A stretch of DNA of 64,000 bases from Rhodococcoides kyotonense (GTDB lineage: Bacteria > Actinomycetota > Actinomycetes > Mycobacteriales > Mycobacteriaceae). The stretch is from NCBI RefSeq assembly GCF_900188125.1, contig NZ_FZOW01000007.1, positions 186,001 to 250,000 of the forward strand, in the 5' to 3' direction. Of this stretch, positions 35,682 through 44,066 are shown in pieces. The first letter of the stretch is position 1; each line of letters begins with the position of its first letter. A program made the translations under genes and the position numbers. The notes under the pieces were generated by a model. It did no database searches and was not told the DNA's origin. It saw only the letters and a program-made list of their open reading frames with translations.

Positions 35682-36500
35682 ATGCCAACCCTGACCGTCG
35701 GGACCGAAGAACTGCACTTCGAGGATCACGGCTCGGGCAGACCCCTTGTACTGATCCACGGATTCCCGCTGGACGGCACATCGTGGGAACCTCAGGAACT
35801 CGCTTTTCTCGACGCCGGATTCCGCGTGATCACCTACGACAGGCGCGGATTCGGCCAGTCGAGCAAGCCTGCAACGGGATTCGACTACGACACCTTCGCC
35901 GACGACCTGAACGCGCTGCTGTCGTATCTCGACCTGACGGACGTCACGCTGATCGGATTCTCCATGGGCACAGGAGAAATCGCACGTTACCTCGGACGGT
36001 ACGGCGCGACCCGAATTCGATCGGCAGCAATGCTCGCAACACTCGGCCCGCAGTTGGTTGCCAGTGCCGAGGACCCCGTCGGCGTACCCGCCGAAGCATT
36101 TCAGGCAATCCAGGACAACATTCGCCGAGATCGATTCCAATACCTCGAGAACTACTTCCTGACGCACTACATCGCCGAGGAAAATCTCGGAAACCGTGTG
36201 AGCGCACCGACTCTGCGTCAGAACTTCGTCGTCGCCTCTACGGCAGGAGCGTACGCAACGCTGCACTGCGTCGACGCATGGCAAGAGGACTTCCGCGCCG
36301 ACCTACGGAAGATCGATGTTCCACTGCTTGTCCTGCACGGCACCGAGGACCGGAACATCCCCATCGACTTCGGGGCGCGGCGCATTCCCGAGTTCGTGCC
36401 GCACGCAGAGATCGTCGAGGTCGTAGGTGGACCCCACGGCATCGGTACGACGCACGTCGAGGTGGTCAATCCGAAGCTCCTCGACTTCGTCGGAAAGTAG
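35682..36500 (+). CDS. Alpha/beta hydrolase, non-haem chloroperoxidase/esterase type
   Basis: A 272-residue alpha/beta hydrolase. Nucleophile Ser94 sits in GFSMGTGE, the acid in HGTEDRNIP (about 222) and the His in GGPHGIGTTH (about 251-258). The sequence style (Y-D-R-R-G-F-G-Q-S-S-K-P) is that of cofactor-free haloperoxidase-like esterases. ATG 35682 follows AGGAGCACCGG, so I prefer it to the upstream ATG at 35646. It is divergent from the ECH operon across 131 bp and convergent with the acyl-CoA ligase gene, 18 bp away. Confidence 0.9.
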   Translation: MPTLTVGTEELHFEDHGSGRPLVLIHGFPLDGTSWEPQELAFLDAGFRVITYDRRGFGQSSKPATGFDYDTFADDLNALLSYLDLTDVTLIGFSMGTGEIARYLGRYGATRIRSAAMLATLGPQLVASAEDPVGVPAEAFQAIQDNIRRDRFQYLENYFLTHYIAEENLGNRVSAPTLRQNFVVASTAGAYATLHCVDAWQEDFRADLRKIDVPLLVLHGTEDRNIPIDFGARRIPEFVPHAEIVEVVGGPHGIGTTHVEVVNPKLLDFVGK

Positions 36501-36518
36501 CAGGTCCGGCTGTTCAGC

Positions 36519-38051
36519 CTAGCCGAACATGGACTTCAGCGTGCCCTTGACCAACTTGCCCGTCGGCGTACGGGGTAGGTCCGCTGCGAAGACGACTCGG
36601 CGCGGCACCTTGTAGCGAGCGAGTTTGTCCTTGGCGGCTGCGAGGATCTCCTCGGCGACTGCGTCCGAGGGCTCGACCCCTGGCACGAGCTGCACGACGG
36701 CCAACACCGACTCGCCCATCTCGTCGTCGGGCACTCCGATGACGGCGATGTCGAGGATCTTCGGCTGCGCTGCGAGCGCATTCTCGATCTCCTGCGGATA
36801 GATGTTGACCCCGCCGGAAATGATCATGAACGTCGAGCGATCCGTCAGGAACAGATACCGGTCTTCGTCCAGGAAGCCGACATCACCCGTCGTCGACCAG
36901 TTCTCGTGGTTCGGGTGCTGCGCGGCCTTCGTCTTCTCCGGATCGTTGTGATAGGCGAACGGCATCGTCTCCCGCTCGAAATACACGTCGCCGATCTCGC
37001 CCGCACCGAGCTCACGGCCGTCGGGACCGCAGATCCGTACGATTCCGACGAGCCCGTCCTTGCCGACGGAGCCCGGCTTCTTCAGCCATTCCTCCGAGGT
37101 GATGCTGGTCATCCCGGCGAGCTCGGTGGACGAGTAGTACTCGAGCAGAATCGGTCCCCACCAGTCGATCATCGCGCGTTTGACGTCGATCGGACACGGC
37201 GCGGCGGCGTGAATCGCTGCTCTCAGCGAGGACGTGTCGTACTTGTCGCGTACGGTCCGGTCCAGCTTGAGCAGGCGAACGAACATCGTCGGCACCCACT
37301 GGCTGTGCGTGATGCGGTACCGGTCGATGAAAGTCAGCGCGGTTTCCGCGTCGAATTTCGGCATGACGACGACGGTTCCGCCGAGCGCCTGCACCGACGC
37401 AGCCGTCCGCAGAGGCGCAGCGTGGTACAGCGGCGCTGTCGACAGATAGACCGTCTCCGACGTCATCCCCCACACCGACGTCGCCAGGCCGACCATCGTG
37501 TCACCCGGCTCGTACACTTCCCGGTCCGGCAGTGTCGGCTCGATCCCCTTGGGCCTGCCCGTGGTTCCCGACGAATACAGCATGTCGGCACCGCGCGGTT
37601 GCACGGCGAGAGGCTCGTCGGAGATGCCGTCGAGCTCGGTGTCCAGTGAGGCATACCCGTCGATCTCTCCCCCGAAGGACAGAAAGAAATCGACCTTGCC
37701 CGACGCCTTGGCCACCTCGGCTGCCACGTCGGCCAATGCCGCAGAGGCCACGACGACGCGAGCCTCACAGTCGTCGACGATGTAGCCGACCTCCGCGGGC
37801 GTCAGGTGACGGTTGATCGCGGTGATGTAGAGCCCCGAGCGCATCGCTGCCCAATACACGTCGAACACACGTGGGTCGTTGTCGCTGATCAGCGCGATGT
37901 GATCACCCTTGCGCACGCCTCGGCCATGGAGATAGCGCGCCAGCCGAGCCGACCGCGACTCGAGCTCGGCGAAACTGACCTGGATTCCGGTATCCGCCAT
38001 GATCACTGCGGGCTTGTCCGAATGGGTCGCCGCATGGGCACCGGGAAACAT
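36519..38051 (-). CDS. AMP-dependent acyl-CoA synthetase (FadD-like)
   Basis: A 510-residue ligase activating a carboxylic acid to its CoA ester through an acyl-AMP. P-loop-like YSSGTTGRPKG (about residues 158-168), YYSSTELAG (about 305) and the hinge/core SGGVNIYPQEIE (about 407-418) are intact, and the C-terminal catalytic Lys is in TPTGKLVKG (about 497). It is paralogous to the ligase at 44063-45553 (shared THSQWVPTM and following residues). It follows the PEP-type protein/LLM/NTF2/APH operon after a 79-bp gap containing an inverted repeat. The acid it activates is unknown. Confidence 0.92.
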   Translation of the reverse strand: MFPGAHAATHSDKPAVIMADTGIQVSFAELESRSARLARYLHGRGVRKGDHIALISDNDPRVFDVYWAAMRSGLYITAINRHLTPAEVGYIVDDCEARVVVASAALADVAAEVAKASGKVDFFLSFGGEIDGYASLDTELDGISDEPLAVQPRGADMLYSSGTTGRPKGIEPTLPDREVYEPGDTMVGLATSVWGMTSETVYLSTAPLYHAAPLRTAASVQALGGTVVVMPKFDAETALTFIDRYRITHSQWVPTMFVRLLKLDRTVRDKYDTSSLRAAIHAAAPCPIDVKRAMIDWWGPILLEYYSSTELAGMTSITSEEWLKKPGSVGKDGLVGIVRICGPDGRELGAGEIGDVYFERETMPFAYHNDPEKTKAAQHPNHENWSTTGDVGFLDEDRYLFLTDRSTFMIISGGVNIYPQEIENALAAQPKILDIAVIGVPDDEMGESVLAVVQLVPGVEPSDAVAEEILAAAKDKLARYKVPRRVVFAADLPRTPTGKLVKGTLKSMFG

Positions 38052-38068
38052 CGACTACCACCTTCACT

Positions 38069-38109
38069 GAACAGCTACCGATCGATCGTTCACACGATGT
38101 TAGCTGTTC
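38069..38109. promoter_or_regulatory. Inverted repeat upstream of the acyl-CoA ligase
   Basis: Arms GAACAGCTA (38069-38077) and TAGCTGTTC (38101-38109) are perfectly complementary around a 23-base spacer that contains ATCGATCG. It lies 18 bp before the ligase ATG and 21 bp after the end of the APH-type gene, so it could be an operator or an intra-operon hairpin. Confidence 0.4.
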
Positions 38110-38130
38110 GATGCTGCCCGCGGAAGGCAG

Positions 38131-39237
38131 TCAGGCAACTCGGAGTGCTTGCGTCACGTTCCTCAGGGCTGCCACCGACTTCCAGTCCGTCACTGCCGCA
38201 CAGTTTCGCGCGAGCAACGCGAGAATCAGCCGGTTCACGACGTCGTTGTCCGGCAATACGTCGATGGCGGCAAGCGTGATGTACAGACCGCTCAACAACT
38301 GAATCTGGTAGTCGCACGTTGCCTGTCCGAGGTCGTAGCCAGGCGTGCGTTCGGCGAACACATCGATGTATTTCTGCAGGAGCCTGTTCTCGTGAGCTCG
38401 TCTGGCCTCGATCCCGACGCTGCCGGACATGAAGTATCCGACGTCGTACATGGGATTGCGCAGCCCAGTGACCTGCCAGTCGATGAAAATGGCGGCAGGC
38501 TGCGCGCCCGAGGTGTCGAACAAGATGTTGTCCACCCGAGGATCGCCGTGCGTGAACGTAAGGCGTTGCTGCGGAAGCTGATACCAGTCGCGGACCAGAG
38601 CCGTCGCTTCGGAGATCGCACCGAGCGACTCCGCGGGAAGGTCGTTCGAAAACCGTTGCAGCGCAGCTCGTGCACCCGACTCCGCCGCCACGGACCAGTA
38701 CTCGCACACAGCCCCGAGCCGAATCATCCATGCCGGCGCCGACTCGTCGGTCAGAGGGAAGAACTCCGAATGGAGCCGTGCCATCTCGATGACGACGGAT
38801 TCCGCTTCCACCGGCCCGCACCCGGCGACCTGGTTACCTGCCGTTGTCGTCGTGCTGAGGTCCTCCATCACGAGATTGATGGTGGTCTCGTCCCCGGTGA
38901 CCCAGTACTTCAGGGGAATTCGGCACGCGTGACGCTCCGAGATATCCACGTAGGCGCCGATCTCACGATGGTAAGCACCGCTCCGAAGACCGTGCGCGTG
39001 AACCGCCGGATCGCTGGGCTTCAGTTTCACGACGAGCGAGCTCGGCGCATCACCCGCTGGAGTCGAGTAATCGATCTCGACCCGGACCGTGTCGCTGACG
39101 TTGCCCGCCCCGATGGGCGCCGACGAGATCGACGCGACCTCCGCTCCAGGGATTCCCGAGTACCGAAGCACGGACTGAATCCACGCGGCATCGATCTCGG
39201 CGACGGTATCCAACAGGCGAGGCTCGAGAGTGCTCAT
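38131..39237 (-). CDS. APH-family phosphotransferase (kinase-like)
   Basis: A 368-residue protein with the aminoglycoside phosphotransferase/choline-kinase fold. The catalytic loop is FTHGDPRVDNILFD (about residues 233-246; catalytic Asp in HGD, metal Asn in DN), followed by FIDWQ for the second metal Asp (about 256). This branch is common in actinobacterial lipid, steroid and hydroxyacid gene clusters and is unlikely to be a resistance gene. ACAD10/11 and LvaA, relatives by fold, phosphorylate hydroxyacyl-CoAs. The start at ATG 39237 shares ATGA with the NTF2-like stop; ATG 39243 is also possible. It is the fourth gene of the operon beginning at 42367. Confidence 0.85.
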   Translation of the reverse strand: MSTLEPRLLDTVAEIDAAWIQSVLRYSGIPGAEVASISSAPIGAGNVSDTVRVEIDYSTPAGDAPSSLVVKLKPSDPAVHAHGLRSGAYHREIGAYVDISERHACRIPLKYWVTGDETTINLVMEDLSTTTTAGNQVAGCGPVEAESVVIEMARLHSEFFPLTDESAPAWMIRLGAVCEYWSVAAESGARAALQRFSNDLPAESLGAISEATALVRDWYQLPQQRLTFTHGDPRVDNILFDTSGAQPAAIFIDWQVTGLRNPMYDVGYFMSGSVGIEARRAHENRLLQKYIDVFAERTPGYDLGQATCDYQIQLLSGLYITLAAIDVLPDNDVVNRLILALLARNCAAVTDWKSVAALRNVTQALRVA

Positions 39238-39584
39238 GACCATGACCCTTCGAAGTAGCCGGAATTCCAGACGTCGGTGATGACACCGTCGTCGGCCTTG
39301 AATATTTCTATGCCACAGAGCTTTTCTCCCGTGCTGTGACGGATTGCGTTCCAGGTGAGTGACGCAAAAGTGTCGTCTCCCACCAGCGTCACTATCGAGA
39401 ATTCCGGTTCGTGCGCCGCCAGATCTGCTTCGATGCGCGCGAACTGCTGCTCCCTGGTGAGTGCGGTGACCGATCCTGCTGCGTGCCTCAGCATCGGTTC
39501 GCCGCAGATCTCGTGAACAAGGTGAATCTGTCGATCGTTGTAGAGCTCGAAGAGGTATCGCTCGACAAGATGAGAAGGTGTCAT
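39234..39584 (-). CDS. NTF2-like (SnoaL-type) protein
   Basis: A 116-residue protein with the SnoaL/ketosteroid-isomerase-like cone fold: an opening amphipathic helix (LVERYLFELYNDR), then L-T-R-E-Q-x-x-x-R-I and a strand-rich C-terminus ending CGIEIFKADDGVITDVWNSGYFEGSW. Members are small isomerases, hydrolases or binding proteins; no catalytic residue can be assigned. ATG 39584 overlaps the LLM stop by 4 bp, and its own stop overlaps the next ATG, so it is embedded in a tightly coupled operon. The longer open frame upstream is shadow. Confidence 0.8.
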   Translation of the reverse strand: MTPSHLVERYLFELYNDRQIHLVHEICGEPMLRHAAGSVTALTREQQFARIEADLAAHEPEFSIVTLVGDDTFASLTWNAIRHSTGEKLCGIEIFKADDGVITDVWNSGYFEGSWS

Positions 39585-40630
39585 GCGGACACCCGCGCGT
39601 TCCGAAACGCCGTCACCGTCGACCTCAGCTCGGACGGTGTGGCACCGTGCAGGATGACACCATCGACACCGAGATCGAACTGATGACGGACCAGATCGGC
39701 GCATCGTTCCGCCGAACCGGTTGCAGCGCAGTCCAACCACTCGGATGGAATGACCTCGGCGAGTTCGGCGAACGTCTCCGAATCGCCGACAGCGTCGGCC
39801 CATCCCGGAAGCCCCTGCACGACGGCCGATTCACGGAATTCTTTCAGTCTTGCCGGATCCCACCGGTTGGTGGACACCAGCAGATCGCCATAGACCTGGA
39901 GGTACGTGGCGATGCGGCCGACCGTCTTCTTCAGGAACGTCTGCTCGTCGATTTCGTCGGACACCGTGGCGTAGCACGACCAGACCTTCACGCTCCGAGG
40001 ATCTCGGCCTGCCTGTTCGGCGGCGTCACGTACTGCCTGCACCGAACGTACGACGGTCTCGTCGGAGAAGAAGGTGTGCAGCACGACCATGTCGTACGCC
40101 CGACCTGCCATCGCGAGCGTCTTGTCGCCGAATGCCGTTGTCGCGAGCGGAATGCGTTCGTCGAACGTCGGATCCAACGACAGCGCGGGAAATTTTCCGA
40201 GGGGGCCGTCGTAATCCAGGATCTTCTCGCCCTGCCACAGGCGTCGCATCACGTGCGCAAATTCCTCGAGTTGCACGGTGGTGGTCTGCTTCAACCCCAT
40301 CGCATCGATCTGTGGCCGTAGACCGCGCCCGACGCCGAGCGTGAACCGACCGCCGGTGAGGCGGTGCATCGTCGACCCGAACGCAGCCGTGATCGACGGA
40401 TGGCGGGTGTTGATGTTCGTTGCGGCAGTGGTGATTCCGATGCGGCTGGTTACCGCTCCCGCGGCGCCGGACAGCGCGCATGCCTCCTTGACATTGAGTC
40501 GCTCGGAGATGAAGGCCTGCCCGAGCCCCATTGCCTCGGCCTCGGCCAACTCGTCGAGCATCGTCCGAGGGCTCTCGACGTGGCCACCCAATGTGTAGAA
40601 GCCGAGCTGGTCGACCCTCGCGTCAGACAT
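39581..40630 (-). CDS. LLM-class F420-dependent oxidoreductase
   Basis: A 349-residue luciferase-like TIM-barrel oxidoreductase, probably using coenzyme F420. Typical features: A-E-A-M-G-L-G-Q-A-F-I-S-E-R near 31-44, ATNINTRHPSITAAFGSTMHRLTGGRFTLGVGRG (about 69-103), and a C-terminal GVDGVILHG. It resembles the actinobacterial TIGR03857 group. Three bases after the PEP-type gene's stop, it is the second gene of that operon. It may reduce or oxidise a pathway intermediate; substrate unknown. Confidence 0.88.
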   Translation of the reverse strand: MSDARVDQLGFYTLGGHVESPRTMLDELAEAEAMGLGQAFISERLNVKEACALSGAAGAVTSRIGITTAATNINTRHPSITAAFGSTMHRLTGGRFTLGVGRGLRPQIDAMGLKQTTTVQLEEFAHVMRRLWQGEKILDYDGPLGKFPALSLDPTFDERIPLATTAFGDKTLAMAGRAYDMVVLHTFFSDETVVRSVQAVRDAAEQAGRDPRSVKVWSCYATVSDEIDEQTFLKKTVGRIATYLQVYGDLLVSTNRWDPARLKEFRESAVVQGLPGWADAVGDSETFAELAEVIPSEWLDCAATGSAERCADLVRHQFDLGVDGVILHGATPSELRSTVTAFRNARVSA

Positions 40631-40633
40631 GGG

Positions 40634-42367
40634 CTAGAGAACCGTCACGGTGCCGGTTGTCCCGTCGACTTCGATTTCGGCGCCGTCCGGGATTCGGACA
40701 GTCGCATCCGTTGCCGAGACGATGCACGGGATCCCGAGTTCGCGGCTGACGATCGCGGCATGCGAGAACGGCGCACCGACGTCGACGACGACAGCCGCGG
40801 CCGTGACGAAGAGCGGCGTCCACGACGGATCGGTGATCGGTGCGACGAGAATGTCTCCTGCATCGAGAGCGGACGGATCGTCAGGTGTAGTGAGGACGCG
40901 AGCCCGTCCACGCGCGATTCCGGTACAACCGGAGACGCCGGCGATCGACTCACCCTTGCCCAGCACAGTGCTGCGCTTGTCCGACCGCAGAGGCCACTCC
41001 TCGACCGGAGGCGCGGTGCCATCGACGACGAACGGCGGCTGTCGGTCGAACAGGTGAAGGTAAGTCTTCTCACGGTCGGCCAAAACGGATGTCAGCGCGG
41101 ACGGATCCGCGAGATAGCTGTCGATCTCGTCGGCGAACAGCATGAAGATGTGCTTCACCTCCGCCAAAGAGCCGGATTCGACGCCTCGCTTGCCGAGTTC
41201 CAGTGCTGCCAAGCGGATCTCGTGCATCAGCATCGCAGCAGTAGTGCGCCCGCGCTCTCGTCCGCGCATCCAGAGCGCAGCTGCATTCAGAACGGCTTCG
41301 AACTGAGCCGATGCCTCGGCGTCCGCTGCGAGCGCAGCACGAACGTCGGTCGATGCTGCTTCACGCTGCGCAGCCCGCTCGGCGGTCTTCGCCTCGGGTG
41401 CTTCCGACTCGTCGACGAGTCGCATTCGGTCGATGGTGCCCAGCGCCAAAGCTGGATTGACACCCCACGTCGTCGCACGGATCTCCCATTCGGCTGGGCC
41501 GCGGAAGTCCCAATCGGCGAGGAAGTCGTCGAGTTCGGCGGCGAACGCGACGACGTCGGAATCCTCGGAGCCGCTGAGTCGTTCGTACAGGCCTTCGACA
41601 CCGGCGTCGAAGAGAGCAGCGATCTGCGGCTTCTGCGCGAGACGCCCGAGGTTCCACATCCTGATCGACGGTAGGGCAGAGTCGATGTTGCCGATTCCCG
41701 CGACGAGCGTCAGCGCCAATTCGGGTCGGCCGATGGCCTCGGTCAGTTGCGCCATTGCGCCGAGGCCGACGCCCGACTTGAGGCTCGCTTCGATGTGATG
41801 CTTGAACAGGCGCCGGAGAACAGTTTCGAAAGACCGCATGCGCGTGAACAATTCAGCATCCGACAGGCCCGTCAGATCGGGACGGTCGGCTCGGATCTGT
41901 TCGACCTCTGCCCTGTCCACGTCGTAAGCGGCGAGATCCGTTGCGCCGAGAACCTGCTCGCCGAGCCACTGGCCGGCCTTCGCCTCGTACTCGGCGTTCT
42001 CGTCGAAATCGCGACGCTCGCTTTCGTAGCTGGGAATACCCGGCATGTCGCCGAAGTACTGGAGGTCGACGGCTTCGGCGGACATACCGGGAACGCGGAC
42101 TCCGAACAGCCGCATCAGCGACATGTTGATGTACAGGTAGCTGCCGAACGCAGGAAGGATGTTCATTGCGACGTTCTCGACGTACAGATCGGCATCCCAC
42201 ACACCGCACGCGACGAAAGCGTCGCGCCAGCCGGGCTCGAGGCAGTGCTGGAATCCGACCGATGCATTCAGCGGACTGATCGGATCGGGGAAGATCTCGC
42301 CGACATTGGCCCGCGAGTACAGAGGAAATACCTTGGACGTTGCGTCGTCGATCGGCCACTCGGCCAT
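40634..42367 (-). CDS. PEP-synthase-type swivelling-domain phosphotransferase without ATP-grasp
   Basis: A 577-residue protein. The last 80 residues are the PEP-utilising enzyme mobile (swivelling) domain, with phosphorylatable His536 in APFSHAAIVSRELGIPC after GDILVAPITDPSWTPLF. The first 450 residues are mainly helical, with no ATP-grasp and no PEP/pyruvate barrel; they may bind the phosphate acceptor, as the middle domain does in rifampin phosphotransferase. This layout is like protein 1 of phenylphosphate synthase (Thauera), whose His is also near the C-terminus and which needs a separate ATP-grasp partner; the PPDK-like gene at 49066 is a candidate. ATG 42367 has AAGAGG upstream. It is first of the operon with LLM, NTF2-like and APH genes, and divergent from surE. 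Confidence 0.85.
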   Translation of the reverse strand: MAEWPIDDATSKVFPLYSRANVGEIFPDPISPLNASVGFQHCLEPGWRDAFVACGVWDADLYVENVAMNILPAFGSYLYINMSLMRLFGVRVPGMSAEAVDLQYFGDMPGIPSYESERRDFDENAEYEAKAGQWLGEQVLGATDLAAYDVDRAEVEQIRADRPDLTGLSDAELFTRMRSFETVLRRLFKHHIEASLKSGVGLGAMAQLTEAIGRPELALTLVAGIGNIDSALPSIRMWNLGRLAQKPQIAALFDAGVEGLYERLSGSEDSDVVAFAAELDDFLADWDFRGPAEWEIRATTWGVNPALALGTIDRMRLVDESEAPEAKTAERAAQREAASTDVRAALAADAEASAQFEAVLNAAALWMRGRERGRTTAAMLMHEIRLAALELGKRGVESGSLAEVKHIFMLFADEIDSYLADPSALTSVLADREKTYLHLFDRQPPFVVDGTAPPVEEWPLRSDKRSTVLGKGESIAGVSGCTGIARGRARVLTTPDDPSALDAGDILVAPITDPSWTPLFVTAAAVVVDVGAPFSHAAIVSRELGIPCIVSATDATVRIPDGAEIEVDGTTGTVTVL

Positions 42368-42454
42368 GTCGTACCTCTTTCGTGGGCGTTGGTCCCGTGC
42401 GTGAAGACGTTCGGCGCAGCTCATCGTCGTACCGGATGGTTAGCGAACGTGTAT

Positions 42455-42470
42455 TCACAGTATTATGTGA
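42455..42470. promoter_or_regulatory. TCACA-N6-TGTGA inverted repeat between PEP-type gene and surE
   Basis: TCACA (42455-42459) and TGTGA (42466-42470) flank GTATTA in the 269-bp divergent region, 88 bp upstream of the PEP-type gene's ATG. Similar TCACA/TGTG-rich symmetry appears upstream of the P450 operon. No regulator can be assigned. Confidence 0.35.
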
Positions 42471-42636
42471 CTGCGATCACGGTGTCAAGACCTCTTTCGA
42501 GGCCTTTCGCCGGGCTTCGGGTCGACATCGCGTCGCGACGCACTGAAGGCTGGACAAAAGTGCGAACTTTGAGTCACTATCGGACTCACGATCACTGGCG
42601 CACCCCATTCTCGGTGTGCGCGAAAGGGGAACTGCG

Positions 42637-43416
42637 ATGCGCATTCTGGTCACCAACGACGACGGAATCGAGGCCCCGGGCCTGCTGGCGGTAGCCTCTG
42701 CGCTCGTCGAGGCAGGACACGACGTCGTGATCGGTGCCCCCGCCGTCGAGAGCAGCGGGAGTGGATCCTCACTCGGGACACTCGAACACGGGGCTGTCAT
42801 CGCCGTCGAACCTCGTCGACTACCGGAATTGCCGAGCGTGGACGCGTACGCATTCGACTGCCCGCCTGCATTCGCCGTGCTGGCTTTCTGCGCGGGCCAG
42901 TTCGGCCCACCTCCGGAACTGGTCGTGAGCGGCATCAACCCCGGTCACAACACCGGACGATCGGTTCTCTTCTCCAGCACGGTAGGCGCCGTGCTCACTG
43001 CCCAGATCGCGGGAATCGGGGGCGTCGCGGTCAGTTGCGGGTTCCCGCCGTCACATCGATTCGACACCGCAGCCGACGTAGCCGTGCGGGTCGTGCAATG
43101 GATCGACGACAACGAGGCCCATGGCCTCACACTCAACGTCAATGTCCCGGACCTGGACTTCGATCAGCTCACCGGTGTACGCGTCGCAACCCTCGGTGCG
43201 CGCAGCCTGCTCGGGTTGAAGATCACGCGGGTGGACGGCGGCGTCGAACTGCGCAGGTACGACAACACGTCGGGCCTGGGAGCGGACACCGACGCTGCGA
43301 CGGTGTTGGCCGGTGCCGTTGCGGTGACTGCGTTGACGACCGTCGGCTCGGATGAGTCCACCGAATTGGCCGGGGTCGGAGATCTCTTGCGATATGGCTT
43401 CGCCGCCCGTGCGTGA
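42637..43416 (+). CDS. surE: SurE-family nucleotidase/phosphatase
   Basis: A 259-residue SurE phosphatase. The metal-binding NDDG (residues 7-10), a Ser-rich loop, and VSGINPGHNTG (about 98-108), the family motif S-G-x-N-x-G-x-N, are intact, as is FSSTVGAV (about 113-120). SurE enzymes dephosphorylate nucleoside monophosphates and other phosphoesters. ATG 42637 has AAGGGGA upstream; the frame is open to GTG 42616. Being divergent from a phosphotransferase operon, it may remove phosphate from a pathway intermediate rather than serve only as a housekeeping nucleotidase; inference. Its stop lies inside a 40-bp palindrome. Confidence 0.92.
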   Translation: MRILVTNDDGIEAPGLLAVASALVEAGHDVVIGAPAVESSGSGSSLGTLEHGAVIAVEPRRLPELPSVDAYAFDCPPAFAVLAFCAGQFGPPPELVVSGINPGHNTGRSVLFSSTVGAVLTAQIAGIGGVAVSCGFPPSHRFDTAADVAVRVVQWIDDNEAHGLTLNVNVPDLDFDQLTGVRVATLGARSLLGLKITRVDGGVELRRYDNTSGLGADTDAATVLAGAVAVTALTTVGSDESTELAGVGDLLRYGFAARA

Positions 43417-43448
43417 GGAGTTACGCCGCGGCGTAACTCCTCACGCAC
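43409..43448. terminator. Perfect 40-bp palindrome between surE and the convergent gene
   Basis: Two 20-bp arms (43409-43428 and 43429-43448) are exactly complementary with no loop, centred on CCGCGG. The surE stop (43414-43416) is in the left arm and the convergent gene's stop is 7 bp past the right arm. Probably a bidirectional terminator. Sequence unrelated to the 2414/20644 family. Confidence 0.7.
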
Positions 43449-43454
43449 AGAGCC

Positions 43455-44066
43455 CTATTCGTCGTGCTCGCCCCGCTCTCGACGCAACACGAACAGCAAG
43501 TCCTGGTGTAATTCCATCCAGATGTCGTGGTAACTGTCGTTCATCGGCCGGGCGAAGGCACCGCGATCGCCGGCTCGGATTCTGTTCAGCGCAGCGGTGA
43601 GCCGAGGCGCGTAGAGCGACATCCGCGGATCCTCCGCTCCCAGCGGCTTCAGAGCTTCGGCGATGTCGGCATGTACGACAGCAAGATCGTCGACGACCCG
43701 CGCGTCGTATTCGATATCTGCATGATCGTTGGGCGTCGCCTCGTCCCGCATCTGCCAGGCGCTGCATACCTGCTTGAACCGCCCGTTCAGCGGAAGGAAT
43801 GCCTCGTAGAACGCCTCGACGGCGGGTCCTGCCTGCTCCGATGCAAGCAATTCGGCGTGCCGTTCCTTGCCGACGGGGCTGAGCATCGAGCCGCTCATCC
43901 GCCCTTCCTTACGCACGACGAGGTGGTCGTCGACGAGCGGTTGCAACCGCAACTGCAACTCGTCCGGACCGATTCCGACCATCTCCGCGAGCACGGGATC
44001 GGTTGCCAATCCTTTGATCCGGATCGAGTGCAGAATCGAAAACGATTCCTGAGCAGTGGTTGTCAT
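43455..44066 (-). CDS. Winged-helix DNA-binding-like protein (MarR-like N-terminus)
   Basis: A 203-residue protein. Residues 5-75 look like a winged helix (ILHSIRIKGLATDPVLAEMV, then LVDDHLVVRKEGRMSGSMLSPVGKERHAEL), the rest is helical with W-Q-M-R-D near 105 and a conserved-looking acidic/His C-terminus. I do not recognise a named family. It is translationally coupled (ATGA) to the end of the acyl-CoA ligase upstream, so it may regulate or assist that pathway. No enzymatic motif is visible. Confidence 0.6.
   Translation of the reverse strand: MTTTAQESFSILHSIRIKGLATDPVLAEMVGIGPDELQLRLQPLVDDHLVVRKEGRMSGSMLSPVGKERHAELLASEQAGPAVEAFYEAFLPLNGRFKQVCSAWQMRDEATPNDHADIEYDARVVDDLAVVHADIAEALKPLGAEDPRMSLYAPRLTAALNRIRAGDRGAFARPMNDSYHDIWMELHQDLLFVLRRERGEHDE

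Noticed and set aside
38131-39237. Aminoglycoside resistance kinase
   Set aside because: Fold motifs match, but the context and sequence style are those of the catabolic phosphotransferase branch common in actinobacteria.
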